From Paludibacter jiangxiensis (GTDB taxonomy: Bacteria > Bacteroidota > Bacteroidia > Bacteroidales > Paludibacteraceae): a stretch of 64,000 bases of DNA. Below, piece by piece: positions 25,739 to 34,745 of this stretch; the first letter of the stretch is position 1, and each line of letters opens with the position of its first letter. Both the position numbers and the translations under genes were made by a program. Under the pieces are notes generated by a model. The model saw only the letters and a list, made by a program, of their open reading frames with translations, had not been told where the DNA came from and made no database searches. The stretch is taken from contig NZ_BDCR01000003.1 in NCBI RefSeq assembly GCF_001618385.1, forward strand, positions 124,001 to 188,000. The letters run 5' to 3'.

Positions 25739-26956
25739 ATGACCAGACGTCCACAGCAAATTGATATTGATGAGTATAACTATCTGCTACCAGACGAACG
25801 AATAGCAAAATTCCCTTTAGCAGAAAGAGACGCATCAAAATTATTGATATACAATAAAGGCAATATATCAGAATCACGGTTTAGAAACCTCGTTGATTAT
25901 TTGCCTGAAAAAACACTTTTAGTGCGGAATAACACGCGGGTTGTACAAGCCCGTGTGTTGTTTTTTAAAGAGACCGGAGCCCGGATAGAGGTGTTTTGCC
26001 TCGAGCCTCATTCGCCTTCCGATTACGCGGTAGCCTTTCAGCAAAGGGAACAATGCGAATGGACGTGTATGATAGGCAACCTGAAAAAATGGAAAGAAGG
26101 TGCTCTGACCCGCCGGTTTGAAGTTGATGGAACCTCTGTGACATTAACAGCAGAACGCATCGACTCGAGCGGTTTGTCACATACCGTAAAGTTTTCGTGG
26201 GATTCACCGTCTCTTACATTTGCCGATATTCTTGAAGATGTTGGCGAGTTACCTATCCCTCCATATCTCAATAGAGAAACAGAAGAATCAGATAAAGAAA
26301 CATATCAAACAGTATATGCCAAGATAGAAGGATCGGTAGCGGCACCCACAGCAGGACTCCATTTTACGGACGCTGTTTTGGAAGACCTCGAAAAACATGC
26401 GATTCGCTCCACCGAAGTAACCCTCCATGTAGGCGCCGGCACATTCCAGCCTGTCAAATCAAAATCGATTGGCGACCACACCATGCATTCTGAGATGATT
26501 TCGGTAACGAAAGACACTCTTGAGGAGCTTCTTCGCAATCTGGGATCTATTGTCGCCGTTGGCACCACTTCTGTCCGTACACTCGAAAGCCTTTACTTCC
26601 TGGGAAGACAACTGATTTTGTCGCCTGACACTTTTCAATTTCAGGTAAAACAATGGGAACCCTATAACAGTACCGCATTGTACCCATCGACAGAAGAAGC
26701 TTTATCTGCTCTGATTGATTACATGAATGCGCACAAGCTCCAAAAGTTGAATGCTGCTACACAGATCATCATAGCCCCGGGGTATAAATTCCGTTTGATA
26801 AGTGGAATGATTACCAATTTCCATCAACCCAAAAGTACGTTACTTCTTTTAATCTCAGCTTTCGTAGGGGCAGACTGGAAGAAAATCTACAACTATGCAT
26901 TTGACAACGAATTCCGTTTCCTGAGTTATGGTGACAGTTCGTTGCTTTTGCCTTAA
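25739..26956 (+). CDS. queA: S-adenosylmethionine:tRNA ribosyltransferase-isomerase
   Basis: A 405-residue enzyme that transfers the ribosyl part of SAM to preQ1-modified tRNA, making epoxyqueuosine. ATG 25739 is preferred to the TTG three bases earlier. Motifs: YNYLLPDERIAKFPL at the N-terminus, LLVRNNTRVVQARV, the block VYAKIEGSVAAPTAGLHFT, THEVTLHVGAGTFQPV-like residues near 235, and MITNFHQPKSTLLLL close to the C-terminus. It is longer than the E. coli enzyme (about 356), as in some Bacteroidetes forms. Other queuosine genes are not in the window. Confidence 0.93.
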   Translation: MTRRPQQIDIDEYNYLLPDERIAKFPLAERDASKLLIYNKGNISESRFRNLVDYLPEKTLLVRNNTRVVQARVLFFKETGARIEVFCLEPHSPSDYAVAFQQREQCEWTCMIGNLKKWKEGALTRRFEVDGTSVTLTAERIDSSGLSHTVKFSWDSPSLTFADILEDVGELPIPPYLNRETEESDKETYQTVYAKIEGSVAAPTAGLHFTDAVLEDLEKHAIRSTEVTLHVGAGTFQPVKSKSIGDHTMHSEMISVTKDTLEELLRNLGSIVAVGTTSVRTLESLYFLGRQLILSPDTFQFQVKQWEPYNSTALYPSTEEALSALIDYMNAHKLQKLNAATQIIIAPGYKFRLISGMITNFHQPKSTLLLLISAFVGADWKKIYNYAFDNEFRFLSYGDSSLLLP

Positions 26957-27066
26957 AAACATCTGATTAATTGATTGTTTATCAGAATTTATGACTAATA
27001 TTGCATAGTTTTTTAGTTGCAGCCTGCAACGAATTATCTTAGTTAAAATCATACACATACGTAAAT

Positions 27067-28587
27067 ATGAGCTGTAGTAGAAGAGAATTTTTAAAGACCG
27101 GAGGAATGTTGGCTGGTGCAGCCCTGATTCCGGGTGCAGCCATTCTGGAATCGTTTTCTCCAAAAGCACTTACGCTACAATGGGTGCTTGATCATTTTAA
27201 AGTAACCGAAAGCGACTTGCGGAAAATAATGGCAATTGCTTTGGAAAATGGCGGTGATTATGCTGACATTTTCTTTGAACACACCCTCGACAACATGCTT
27301 GTACTACGCGATGGTAAAGTAAATTCAACCTCTTCCAACATCGACTTTGGAGTTGGAATCCGTGTGATAAAAGGAGATCAAACCGGATATGCTTATACCG
27401 AAAACGTAACGTTACTCGACATGATTAAAGCTGCACGAACTGCTGCTAAAATTGCCAACGGAATGGCTGGTGTCAAGGCGAGTGTTATTAAGGAATACAC
27501 GTTGAAAAAGAATTATTATAGCGTTATTTCATCGTGGGAAGAGACCGGAGTAAAACTCAAAAAACCATTCCTGGAAAAAATCAACGATCGTATTTTCAGT
27601 CTTGACAAAAGAGTATCGAGAGTTATTGTTTCGCAAACCGACACCACTTCTTATATATTATTTTTCAATTCCGATGGCGTGATGATGCACGACTATCGCC
27701 CGATGGGAACATTAGGCGCGACTTGCATTATGGAACAAAACGGACAAATTGAGAATGGACGTTCTGCCCGTTCTTTCAGAATGGGTGCGGAATTTCTTAC
27801 CGACGATCTTGTTGAAACCATCTCGCAGGAGACTGTAAAACAGACCGCCCTGATGTTTGAAGCTATAAAACCCAAAGGTGGCGAAATGCCGGTAGTAATG
27901 GGAGCCGGTGGATCTGGAATTTTATTGCATGAAGCTATCGGACATGCTTTTGAGGCTGATTTTAACCGCAAAAACACTTCCATTTTCTCCGACAAACTGG
28001 GAAAGAAAGTATGCGACTCTTCTATTTCTGTACTGGACGACGGAACTATTCCGTTCAACCGCGGTGCTGTAAACATGGACGATGAAGGTGTACTGGGTCA
28101 GAAAACATATATTATCAAAGACGGGATTCTAAATAGCTACCTCCACGACCGGATAAGCGCAAAACACTATGGTGTGGCTCCGACCGGCAATGGACGCCGC
28201 CAATCGTTTCGCTTCACCCCTATACCCCGTATGCGTGCAACATACATGGAAAATGGTTCTGCCCATGAAGAAGATCTGATAGCATCCGTAAAAAACGGGA
28301 TTTATGTCGACAATTTCACGAACGGACAGGTTCAGATTGGAGCCGGCGACTTTACTTTCTTTGTGAAGTCGGGACGTTTGATTGAAAACGGGAAGCTATC
28401 GCACCCGATAAAAGATATTAATATTATCGGCAATGGACCCAAAGCGCTGGCTGACATCACAATGGTAGCCAACAATTACAAAATGGACAACGGCACATGG
28501 ACCTGTGGCAAAGACGGACAAAGCTGTCCTGTCACCTGTGGAATGCCATCCGTATTAGTTTCCAAATTAACGGTTGGAGGAGATTAA
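27067..28587 (+). CDS. tldD: TldD-type metallopeptidase with Tat signal
   Basis: A 506-residue protein of the TldD/PmbA family. The N-terminus has a twin-arginine motif (SRREFLK, residues 4-10) followed by a hydrophobic stretch, so export by the Tat route is predicted. The metal site is HEAIGH (His288, Glu289, His293), the HExxxH signature that distinguishes TldD from its partner TldE. TldD/TldE heterodimers cleave short peptides and process modified peptides such as microcin B17. The partner gene follows 119 bases later but lacks a Tat signal, so co-export of a folded complex is possible. Confidence 0.9.
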   Translation: MSCSRREFLKTGGMLAGAALIPGAAILESFSPKALTLQWVLDHFKVTESDLRKIMAIALENGGDYADIFFEHTLDNMLVLRDGKVNSTSSNIDFGVGIRVIKGDQTGYAYTENVTLLDMIKAARTAAKIANGMAGVKASVIKEYTLKKNYYSVISSWEETGVKLKKPFLEKINDRIFSLDKRVSRVIVSQTDTTSYILFFNSDGVMMHDYRPMGTLGATCIMEQNGQIENGRSARSFRMGAEFLTDDLVETISQETVKQTALMFEAIKPKGGEMPVVMGAGGSGILLHEAIGHAFEADFNRKNTSIFSDKLGKKVCDSSISVLDDGTIPFNRGAVNMDDEGVLGQKTYIIKDGILNSYLHDRISAKHYGVAPTGNGRRQSFRFTPIPRMRATYMENGSAHEEDLIASVKNGIYVDNFTNGQVQIGAGDFTFFVKSGRLIENGKLSHPIKDINIIGNGPKALADITMVANNYKMDNGTWTCGKDGQSCPVTCGMPSVLVSKLTVGGD

Positions 28588-28706
28588 GCAACACCTTCAA
28601 CGTTGAACGTATATATAAAATCGAAGATTTAAGATTAACTGGTGATCCATTTACTTGTTATTCTTGTACCAATAACTCTTTCTCCAAATAATCATTTATT
28701 GGATTT

Positions 28707-30026
28707 ATGATAACGAAAGAACAAAAAGAACTGGCACGTTGGGCTATGCAATACGCATTAAAAAAAGGATGCCAACAGTGCCGTGTCGGCATATATTCAG
28801 GTTCGGAAACCTCCTTCGAAGTTCGCGACACTCAACTGGACAAACTACAACAGGCCACTGAGAATCAAATGGTGATATACCTGTTTGTTGACGGCCGTTA
28901 TGGTTCGATATCCACCAACAGGATGGAACGTCGGGAGCTCGAAAAATTCATCTCCGACGGCATTACATCGGTAAGATTTCTTGCGGAAGATCCGGCACGT
29001 AAACTCCCCGACCCTTCTCTCTATTTCTCAGGAAGCGAAACTTCTCTGGCCTTGTACGATCAGAATTTCGGATCAATTTCTGCTGACGAGAAACTCAAAC
29101 TAGCAAAAGCTGCGGCTGCTGAAATTTACGGTCAGGATTCGCGCCTCATCTCCGTATCATCAGGCTATGGAGACAACGAAAGCTTTGCCTACATTGTAGC
29201 AAGCAATGGTTTTGAAGGAGAAAGTTCTACTTCATCTTTCGGCGTTTCTGTAAGCGCCTCCGTAAAAGCCGATGGTGACGCCCGTCCCGAATCGTATTGG
29301 TACGACGAGACACTGACATGGGCAGATTTGCAAAAACAAGGTGTCGGCAAAAAAGCACTTGAACGTGCTCTTCGAAAAATAGGACAGAAAAAGATACAGT
29401 CGGGAAAATTCCAGATGTTGGTCGAAAACACGGCTGTCAGAACCATTATCTCCCCAATTATTTCGGCTATTAACGGCTCTTCCATTCAACAAAAAAACTC
29501 CTTTTTACTCGATAAAATCGGACAAAAAGTGGTGTCCGAAAAAATGACGCTAATTGACAATCCGTTGATACCCAAAGCACTTGGTGCAAAATGTTTCGAT
29601 CGGGAAGGTATAGCCACAAAAAAACGCAATGTATTTGAGAATGGCGTTTTGAAGACCTATTATATCGATTCTTACATTGCCAACAAACTGAATGTGGCAC
29701 CGACAACGGGTTCGCCTTCTCTCCTGTACTTCGACAATGGAAGTTACAGCCAGCAGGAATTAATTAGCAAAATGACCAAGGGTATTTTTGTTACCGGATT
29801 TAACGGAGGCAATTGCAACAGCTCAACCGGTAATTTTTCGTACGGTATTGAAGGGTTCCTCGTTGAAAACGGAGAACTGAAACAACCCGTTTCTGAAATG
29901 AACATCACGGGCAATATGCTTAGCATGTGGAGTAACCTTGCCGAAATTGGCAACGACGCCTTGAAATCTTCTTCATGGCAATTACCGTCGCTGTTGTTCG
30001 ATGCTGTCGACTTTAGCGGATTGTAA
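28707..30026 (+). CDS. tldE: TldE/PmbA subunit of the TldD/E protease
   Basis: A 439-residue PmbA-family protein without the HExxxH zinc motif, as expected for the non-catalytic TldE partner. N-terminal helix EQKELARWAMQYALKKGCQQCRVGIYSG, the middle SASVKADGD and YWYDETLTWADL, and the C-terminal FVTGFNGGNCNSSTGNFSYGIEGF with SEMNITGNML are characteristic. No signal peptide is visible. The pair tldD-tldE forms one likely transcription unit ending at a terminator at 30052. Confidence 0.9.
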   Translation: MITKEQKELARWAMQYALKKGCQQCRVGIYSGSETSFEVRDTQLDKLQQATENQMVIYLFVDGRYGSISTNRMERRELEKFISDGITSVRFLAEDPARKLPDPSLYFSGSETSLALYDQNFGSISADEKLKLAKAAAAEIYGQDSRLISVSSGYGDNESFAYIVASNGFEGESSTSSFGVSVSASVKADGDARPESYWYDETLTWADLQKQGVGKKALERALRKIGQKKIQSGKFQMLVENTAVRTIISPIISAINGSSIQQKNSFLLDKIGQKVVSEKMTLIDNPLIPKALGAKCFDREGIATKKRNVFENGVLKTYYIDSYIANKLNVAPTTGSPSLLYFDNGSYSQQELISKMTKGIFVTGFNGGNCNSSTGNFSYGIEGFLVENGELKQPVSEMNITGNMLSMWSNLAEIGNDALKSSSWQLPSLLFDAVDFSGL

Positions 30027-30051
30027 GTATTACTACTCTATTTCAAATAAG

Positions 30052-30090
30052 CGGGGCTTTTTTCGTAAAGAAAACTGCCCCGTTTCTTTT
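30052..30090 (+). terminator. Intrinsic terminator after tldE
   Basis: CGGGGC (30052-30057) pairs with GCCCCG (30077-30082); the inner TTTT/AAAA segment extends the stem, and a T-rich tail follows. Confidence 0.75.
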
Positions 30091-30126
30091 ATCCTTTTTT
30101 CATATTCAACTATCACGAAAAAGATG

Positions 30127-30134
30127 TAATTTTG
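30127..30134 (+). promoter_or_regulatory. Promoter -7 box upstream of the sigma-54 activator
   Basis: TAATTTTG fits TAnnTTTG and lies 72 bases before the ATG at 30207. No matching TTTG 20 bases upstream. Confidence 0.4.
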
Positions 30135-30206
30135 TCAGTCTTTTCCTGACAATATGGACAGGTTGTTTATGAAAAGTATTGTTTAGTTCGTTGATCAATT
30201 TGTTTT

Positions 30207-31469
30207 ATGCAACCATCAGAATTACAATCGGTAAAACAACGGTTCGGGATGATCGGAAATTCTCCTCTTCTGAATCGCGCCATCGATATAGCCGTGCAGG
30301 TATCTGCAACAGATCTTTCTGTGCTGATTACCGGTGAAAGCGGCGTGGGCAAAGAGACATTCCCTCAAATCATACACCAGTTCAGTCACCGTAAGCATGG
30401 CCCGTACATTGCGGTCAACTGCGGAGCTATTCCTGAAGGCACGATTGATTCTGAATTGTTTGGCCACGAAAAAGGATCGTTCACGGGTGCTTTGGGTGAA
30501 AGAAAAGGTTATTTTGAAGTAGCTGACGGAGGAACTATTTTCCTCGATGAAGTCGGTGAATTGCCACACTCCACCCAGGTCAGGCTGTTACGCGTACTGG
30601 AAGCCGGCGAATTTATCAAAGTCGGTTCATCTAAAGTTCAGAAAACCAATGTACGAGTTGTGGCCGCGACCAATCTGAACATGATTGAAGCGACTCGGCA
30701 AGGCAAGTTCCGGGAAGACTTATATTATCGTTTGAATACGGTACCCATTTTCATTCCGCCGTTACGCGAAAGAAAAGAAGATATTGTATTGTTGTTCAGA
30801 AAATTCGCTCTTGACTTTGCAGACAAATACAGAATGCCTCCGGTAAAATTAACTGAAGATGCCCAGCAGATACTGAGCAACTACTACTGGAGAGGCAACA
30901 TTCGTCAGTTGAAAAACATAGCCGAACAAATTTCCGTCATTGAGCAAAACAGAGAATTAACAGGATCTGTTCTCCGCACCTATCTTCCGGACAACGAAAT
31001 GGAGACTTTGCCATCTGTTTTTGGAGGAATCCACCAAGACGAACAACGTTCATTTAACAACGAACGCGAAATTCTCTATCAGGTGCTTTTCGACATGCGC
31101 AAAGACATGAATGACCTGAAACAGCTTGTACATGACATCATCATTAAAGGCGGAAACATTGATGTCGCCACTGCGGCTAAAATTGAAGAAATGCAGCTTG
31201 CAAGGACTCAATTTGTAAAGCAAACAGAAACAACGATAGTGACACCGCAACATCAGCCGTCTGCTTTTATGAAAGCAAATGGCAAGCACGATCACATTGA
31301 AGATACGGAAGAATACGTCGAGGAAACCTTATCTCTGGAAGAGGTCGAAAAGGACATGATTCGGAAAGCTCTGGAGCGTCATAAGGGCAAACGCAAATTT
31401 GCGGCGCAGGAATTAGGAATTTCAGAACGCACACTTTATAGAAAAATCAACGAATACGGATTGGAATAA
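30207..31469 (+). CDS. Sigma-54-dependent activator (AAA+ plus Fis-type HTH)
   Basis: A 420-residue enhancer-binding protein. The AAA+ domain occupies about residues 12-250: Walker A GESGVGKE (43-50), a GSFTGA loop (90-95, the sigma-54 contact, normally GAFTGA), Walker B GGTIFLDEVGELP (108-120) and the R-finger block FREDLYYRLN. A variable linker follows, then a C-terminal Fis-like helix-turn-helix (KFAAQELGISERTLYRKI). There is no receiver, GAF or PAS domain, so activity is probably controlled by expression or a partner. The stop overlaps the start of the LOG gene (TAATG). Confidence 0.9.
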   Translation: MQPSELQSVKQRFGMIGNSPLLNRAIDIAVQVSATDLSVLITGESGVGKETFPQIIHQFSHRKHGPYIAVNCGAIPEGTIDSELFGHEKGSFTGALGERKGYFEVADGGTIFLDEVGELPHSTQVRLLRVLEAGEFIKVGSSKVQKTNVRVVAATNLNMIEATRQGKFREDLYYRLNTVPIFIPPLRERKEDIVLLFRKFALDFADKYRMPPVKLTEDAQQILSNYYWRGNIRQLKNIAEQISVIEQNRELTGSVLRTYLPDNEMETLPSVFGGIHQDEQRSFNNEREILYQVLFDMRKDMNDLKQLVHDIIIKGGNIDVATAAKIEEMQLARTQFVKQTETTIVTPQHQPSAFMKANGKHDHIEDTEEYVEETLSLEEVEKDMIRKALERHKGKRKFAAQELGISERTLYRKINEYGLE

Positions 31470-32050
31470 TGATTAAGAAAGTTTGTGTATATTGCTCTTC
31501 GAGTAGTAAACTGAACCCGGTTTACTACAAGGCTGCCGAACGAATGGGCGAACTCTTTGCCGAAGCCGACATGCATCTGGTTTTTGGTGGAGGAAAAAGC
31601 GGATTAATGGGTACAATCGCCGACAGCCTGCTGCAACAGGGAGGCAAAGCCACTGGCATTATTCCCGGATTTATGTGCGATGAAGGCTGGCAACATAAGG
31701 GTCTGACCGACTTAAAAGTGGTTGACACAATGCATCAACGCAAAGCCATGATGGCCGAAATGGCGGATGCCGCAGTAGCCCTCCCCGGAGGAATCGGCAC
31801 TTTCGATGAGCTTTTTGAAATCATTACGTGGAAACAGCTGGGCTTATTTGCAAAACCAGTCGTGATACTCAACACCAACAACTATTTCCACCATTTCATT
31901 GAACTCCTTCATGTTGCAGCATCGGAAAATTTTCTGCGCGACGAGCATCGACAAATCTGGAAGGTAGTAAATACCCCCGAAGAAGTGATTCCTGCAATTA
32001 AAAATGCAGTTGAATGGCCGGACGATGCCAGAAGTTTCGCCGCAGTCTGA
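31469..32050 (+). CDS. LOG family protein (TIGR00730)
   Basis: A 193-residue lysine-decarboxylase-like (LOG) protein. The signature PGGIGTFDE is at residues 106-114 and the nucleotide-binding FGGGKSGLMG is near 39-48. Family members hydrolyse nucleoside 5'-monophosphates (phosphoribohydrolase) and make cytokinins in plants; bacterial physiological roles vary. It overlaps the sigma-54 activator by one base, so translation is coupled, but no shared pathway is evident. Confidence 0.88.
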   Translation: MIKKVCVYCSSSSKLNPVYYKAAERMGELFAEADMHLVFGGGKSGLMGTIADSLLQQGGKATGIIPGFMCDEGWQHKGLTDLKVVDTMHQRKAMMAEMADAAVALPGGIGTFDELFEIITWKQLGLFAKPVVILNTNNYFHHFIELLHVAASENFLRDEHRQIWKVVNTPEEVIPAIKNAVEWPDDARSFAAV

Positions 32051-32077
32051 ACAGATACATATTAAAGAATTTTTTTG

Positions 32078-32911
32078 GTGGCAGACACTAACATACATAC
32101 AAACAACAACGACACTTCTTTGGTCAAAATAACCCCCATTGATACACTTTGGGGTAAACATGGCACCAACATATACCTGAGAACGCAAACCACTCCAAGT
32201 AAAATTCTGAAAGTTTCGGGTTTTGAAGGGAAAGTTGCCCCTCAGGGACTTTTCTCTTACGACACTTCGAGTGGATTGCTGCTTTTCATCACTTTGATTT
32301 ATTCCTATTTATTATTTCGTTCCAGAGCAGTATTAAGAGGAAGCTTTAATTCAATTTTCAAGAAACAACGGGAACGGTCCAGCATATTCGAACCTGAAAT
32401 TACAGCTCCCGAACTACGGTTCAGAATGTTAATCAGGGCTTTGGGAGTAATTGGCCTTTCGGTTTACGCATATAGTTTCATTGCCGGCCTGGTCCCTGGT
32501 GCCAATAATCTGATGGCCTTAATACTGTTAATCGGTATTAGTGTTGGAATTATGTTGTTACTTTGGATCAAATACATCCTCTTTTCATTCTTATCTTTCA
32601 TTTTTTTTGACAAAAGACAAACCGCACCTTTTGTAAAAGCTTATTTCACTACCATCTTCGGGCTTGGTGTATTCCTGCTACCCATGGTTGCTTTTCAAAC
32701 ATTAGTAGCACTAAGCTTTATTCCCTGGCTACAAATTATGAGTATAATAGCATGTATCATAGCCACTTTATTAATCCTTTATAAGATTATACAAATTTTT
32801 TGGCTTGACTATTATTCAATCTTCTATATAATTTTGTATCTTTGCACTCTCGAAATACTGCCAATTTTGGTAGCTATTCGGGCAATACAATTATTTAATA
32901 TTAGCCTGTAA
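32078..32911 (+). CDS. DUF4271 membrane protein next to hemD
   Basis: A 277-residue inner-membrane protein with five to six hydrophobic helices after a polar N-terminus. I recognise DUF4271, usually encoded just before hemD in Bacteroidetes, as here. There is no ATG in the N-terminal region; GTG 32078 is my choice, with TTG 32075 as alternative. The ending LCTLEILPILVAIRAIQLF is typical. Function is unknown; the conserved neighbourhood suggests a role tied to envelope or tetrapyrrole biology. Confidence 0.75.
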   Translation: MADTNIHTNNNDTSLVKITPIDTLWGKHGTNIYLRTQTTPSKILKVSGFEGKVAPQGLFSYDTSSGLLLFITLIYSYLLFRSRAVLRGSFNSIFKKQRERSSIFEPEITAPELRFRMLIRALGVIGLSVYAYSFIAGLVPGANNLMALILLIGISVGIMLLLWIKYILFSFLSFIFFDKRQTAPFVKAYFTTIFGLGVFLLPMVAFQTLVALSFIPWLQIMSIIACIIATLLILYKIIQIFWLDYYSIFYIILYLCTLEILPILVAIRAIQLFNISL

Positions 32912-32927
32912 ATAAAGTATTTGAGCT

Positions 32928-33686
32928 TTGAAGATTAAAAAAATTCTGGTTTCACAACCACGGCCGACATCAGAAAAATCACCCTATTTCGATATTGTTG
33001 AAAAATATGGAGTGAAAATAGATTTCCGTCCCTTTATCAAGGTTGAACCGGTTCCTGCGAAAGAATTTCGTCAGCAAAAGGTATCAATTCTTGAACATTC
33101 AGCAGTTATGTTTACTGCCAAAACTGGGATTGATAATTTCTTCCGCATTTGCGAAGAAATGAGAATAACTATGCCCGAAACGATGAAATACTTTTGTATT
33201 TCAGAGTCTGTAGCTCTGTATTTACAAAAATACATTCAGTATCGTAAGCGCAAGGTGTTCTTTGGTGCAACAGGAAAATTACCTGATTTATTCACTGTTA
33301 TATCAAAACATCAGAGTGAAAATTTCCTTGTTGTTTTATCCGACGTTCATAATGAAGAAATCCTGCATTTACTTGACAAATCTCAGGTAAAACATGATGT
33401 TGGAATTATGTACCGAACTGTAAGCAATGACTTTACGCCGGAAGAAGAGTTCAACTACGACATGTTGATTTTCTTTAGCCCGCAGGGTATTGCCTCTTTA
33501 CTAAAGAATTTTCCCGAATTTGAACAGGGAGAGATTCAGATCGGATGTTTTGGAACAACAACCGCAAGCGCCGTACGCGATGCCGGTTTACGACTGGATT
33601 TAGAAGTCCCCAGACCTGATGCGCCATCAATGACTACCGCACTGGATCTTTTCATTAAAGAGAATCATAAAAACGCCAAGAAATAA
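32928..33686 (+). CDS. hemD: Uroporphyrinogen-III synthase
   Basis: A 252-residue cytosolic enzyme that cyclises hydroxymethylbilane. The family is poorly conserved, but KKILVSQPRPTSEKSPYFDI, the FTAKTGIDNFF block and the late segment LIFFSPQGIASLLK with CFGTTTASAVRDAG fit HemD. The start codon is TTG at 32928; no in-frame ATG exists before the conserved region. It sits 16 bases after DUF4271, a normal Bacteroidales arrangement. Confidence 0.85.
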   Translation: MKIKKILVSQPRPTSEKSPYFDIVEKYGVKIDFRPFIKVEPVPAKEFRQQKVSILEHSAVMFTAKTGIDNFFRICEEMRITMPETMKYFCISESVALYLQKYIQYRKRKVFFGATGKLPDLFTVISKHQSENFLVVLSDVHNEEILHLLDKSQVKHDVGIMYRTVSNDFTPEEEFNYDMLIFFSPQGIASLLKNFPEFEQGEIQIGCFGTTTASAVRDAGLRLDLEVPRPDAPSMTTALDLFIKENHKNAKK

Positions 33687-33711
33687 GTATTCTCTTACAA
33701 TTAAAAAAATA

Positions 33712-33743
33712 AAAGGCTCTTCTCATAAAAAAGAAGGGCCTTT
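33712..33743 (+). terminator. Hairpin after hemD, possible terminator
   Basis: AAAGGCTCTTCT (33712-33723) pairs with AGAAGGGCCTTT (33732-33743), with one G-T wobble in 12 pairs. The T-run is short, so efficiency is uncertain. It lies 13 bases before the next ATG. Confidence 0.6.
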
Positions 33744-33755
33744 ACTGTTGTATTT

Positions 33756-34745
33756 ATGACCAAACAATTGATTGAAGATATTGAAAACGATTGTATTCAC
33801 CGACTTTTGCATCTAGACTTCAAAAGCCTTGGCATCAACGAATACAACCTGCAATATATCGAGGAGATACTACCACAAATACATTATCATTTCCGCATTT
33901 ACAAACGCTGCATCAATCTATTAACAACAACCCGACACAAATATACAATCGTTGATTTTGGAGGAGGACACGGATTCCTGAGTTGCTTTCTGAAAATATT
34001 GGGATTTAACGTTATTTACTGCGACAACAATCCACTTGCAATATCCACAGTCAAAAAAATCGGATCAGCATTACAAATCGTTCCTGACGTTATAATTGAA
34101 GGTTCAGAGAGAGAGCTTACTGCATATTGCAAGGCCCAAAACATAGTGCCTGATTATTTGATTTCAGTCGATGTCATCGAGCATATTTATGATCTCAGCG
34201 TTTTCTTTTCCGTATTACACGACATCAATCCGAAGATGGAAATGTGCTTTACAACCAGAGCAAATCCCTGCAATTTTCGTTATAAGAAACGTCTATTCAA
34301 GATGATGGATGAAATCGAAAGGAATTTCTTTCTACCGATGAGAGAAGAGCATATTAGCAAGCAATATCCGGAACTCAACGAAGAGGAGAGCATGATGCTT
34401 TCCGTTTTATCGCGCGGTAAAACCTATGATGACATTACAAAAATCGTAAACGAATATCTATCAAACGGGCATTTACCTCAAGAACCGACTTCGCATAATA
34501 CCTGCGACCCCAATTCAGGCAGCTGGATAGAGAGGATTTTACCTTTAAATACATACAAAGCAATCATTAGCAACTCCGGTTTCGATGTCAGCTTCAGCAA
34601 TGGCTTTTATGCCATCAACCAACAAGGATACGTCAAAAAAGCGCTATTGTATGCTATGAATCGTGGACTTCAACATGGAGGAAAGCCAGCAAGGATATTT
34701 GCTCCCTTTATCATCTTAAAAATAAAAAGCAAAAGAGCATTATAA
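33756..34745 (+). CDS. SAM-dependent class I methyltransferase
   Basis: A 329-residue protein with the Rossmann methyltransferase motif I in YTIVDFGGGHGFLSCFL (about residues 63-79), followed by VIYCDNNPLAI (motif II acidic residue) and a DYLISVDVIEHIYDL motif. The N-terminal 60 residues and the C-terminal 150 residues are unlike well-known families. The substrate is unknown. It sits alone after the hemD terminator and converges on mazG with a six-base overlap of coding sequence. Confidence 0.75.
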   Translation: MTKQLIEDIENDCIHRLLHLDFKSLGINEYNLQYIEEILPQIHYHFRIYKRCINLLTTTRHKYTIVDFGGGHGFLSCFLKILGFNVIYCDNNPLAISTVKKIGSALQIVPDVIIEGSERELTAYCKAQNIVPDYLISVDVIEHIYDLSVFFSVLHDINPKMEMCFTTRANPCNFRYKKRLFKMMDEIERNFFLPMREEHISKQYPELNEEESMMLSVLSRGKTYDDITKIVNEYLSNGHLPQEPTSHNTCDPNSGSWIERILPLNTYKAIISNSGFDVSFSNGFYAINQQGYVKKALLYAMNRGLQHGGKPARIFAPFIILKIKSKRAL

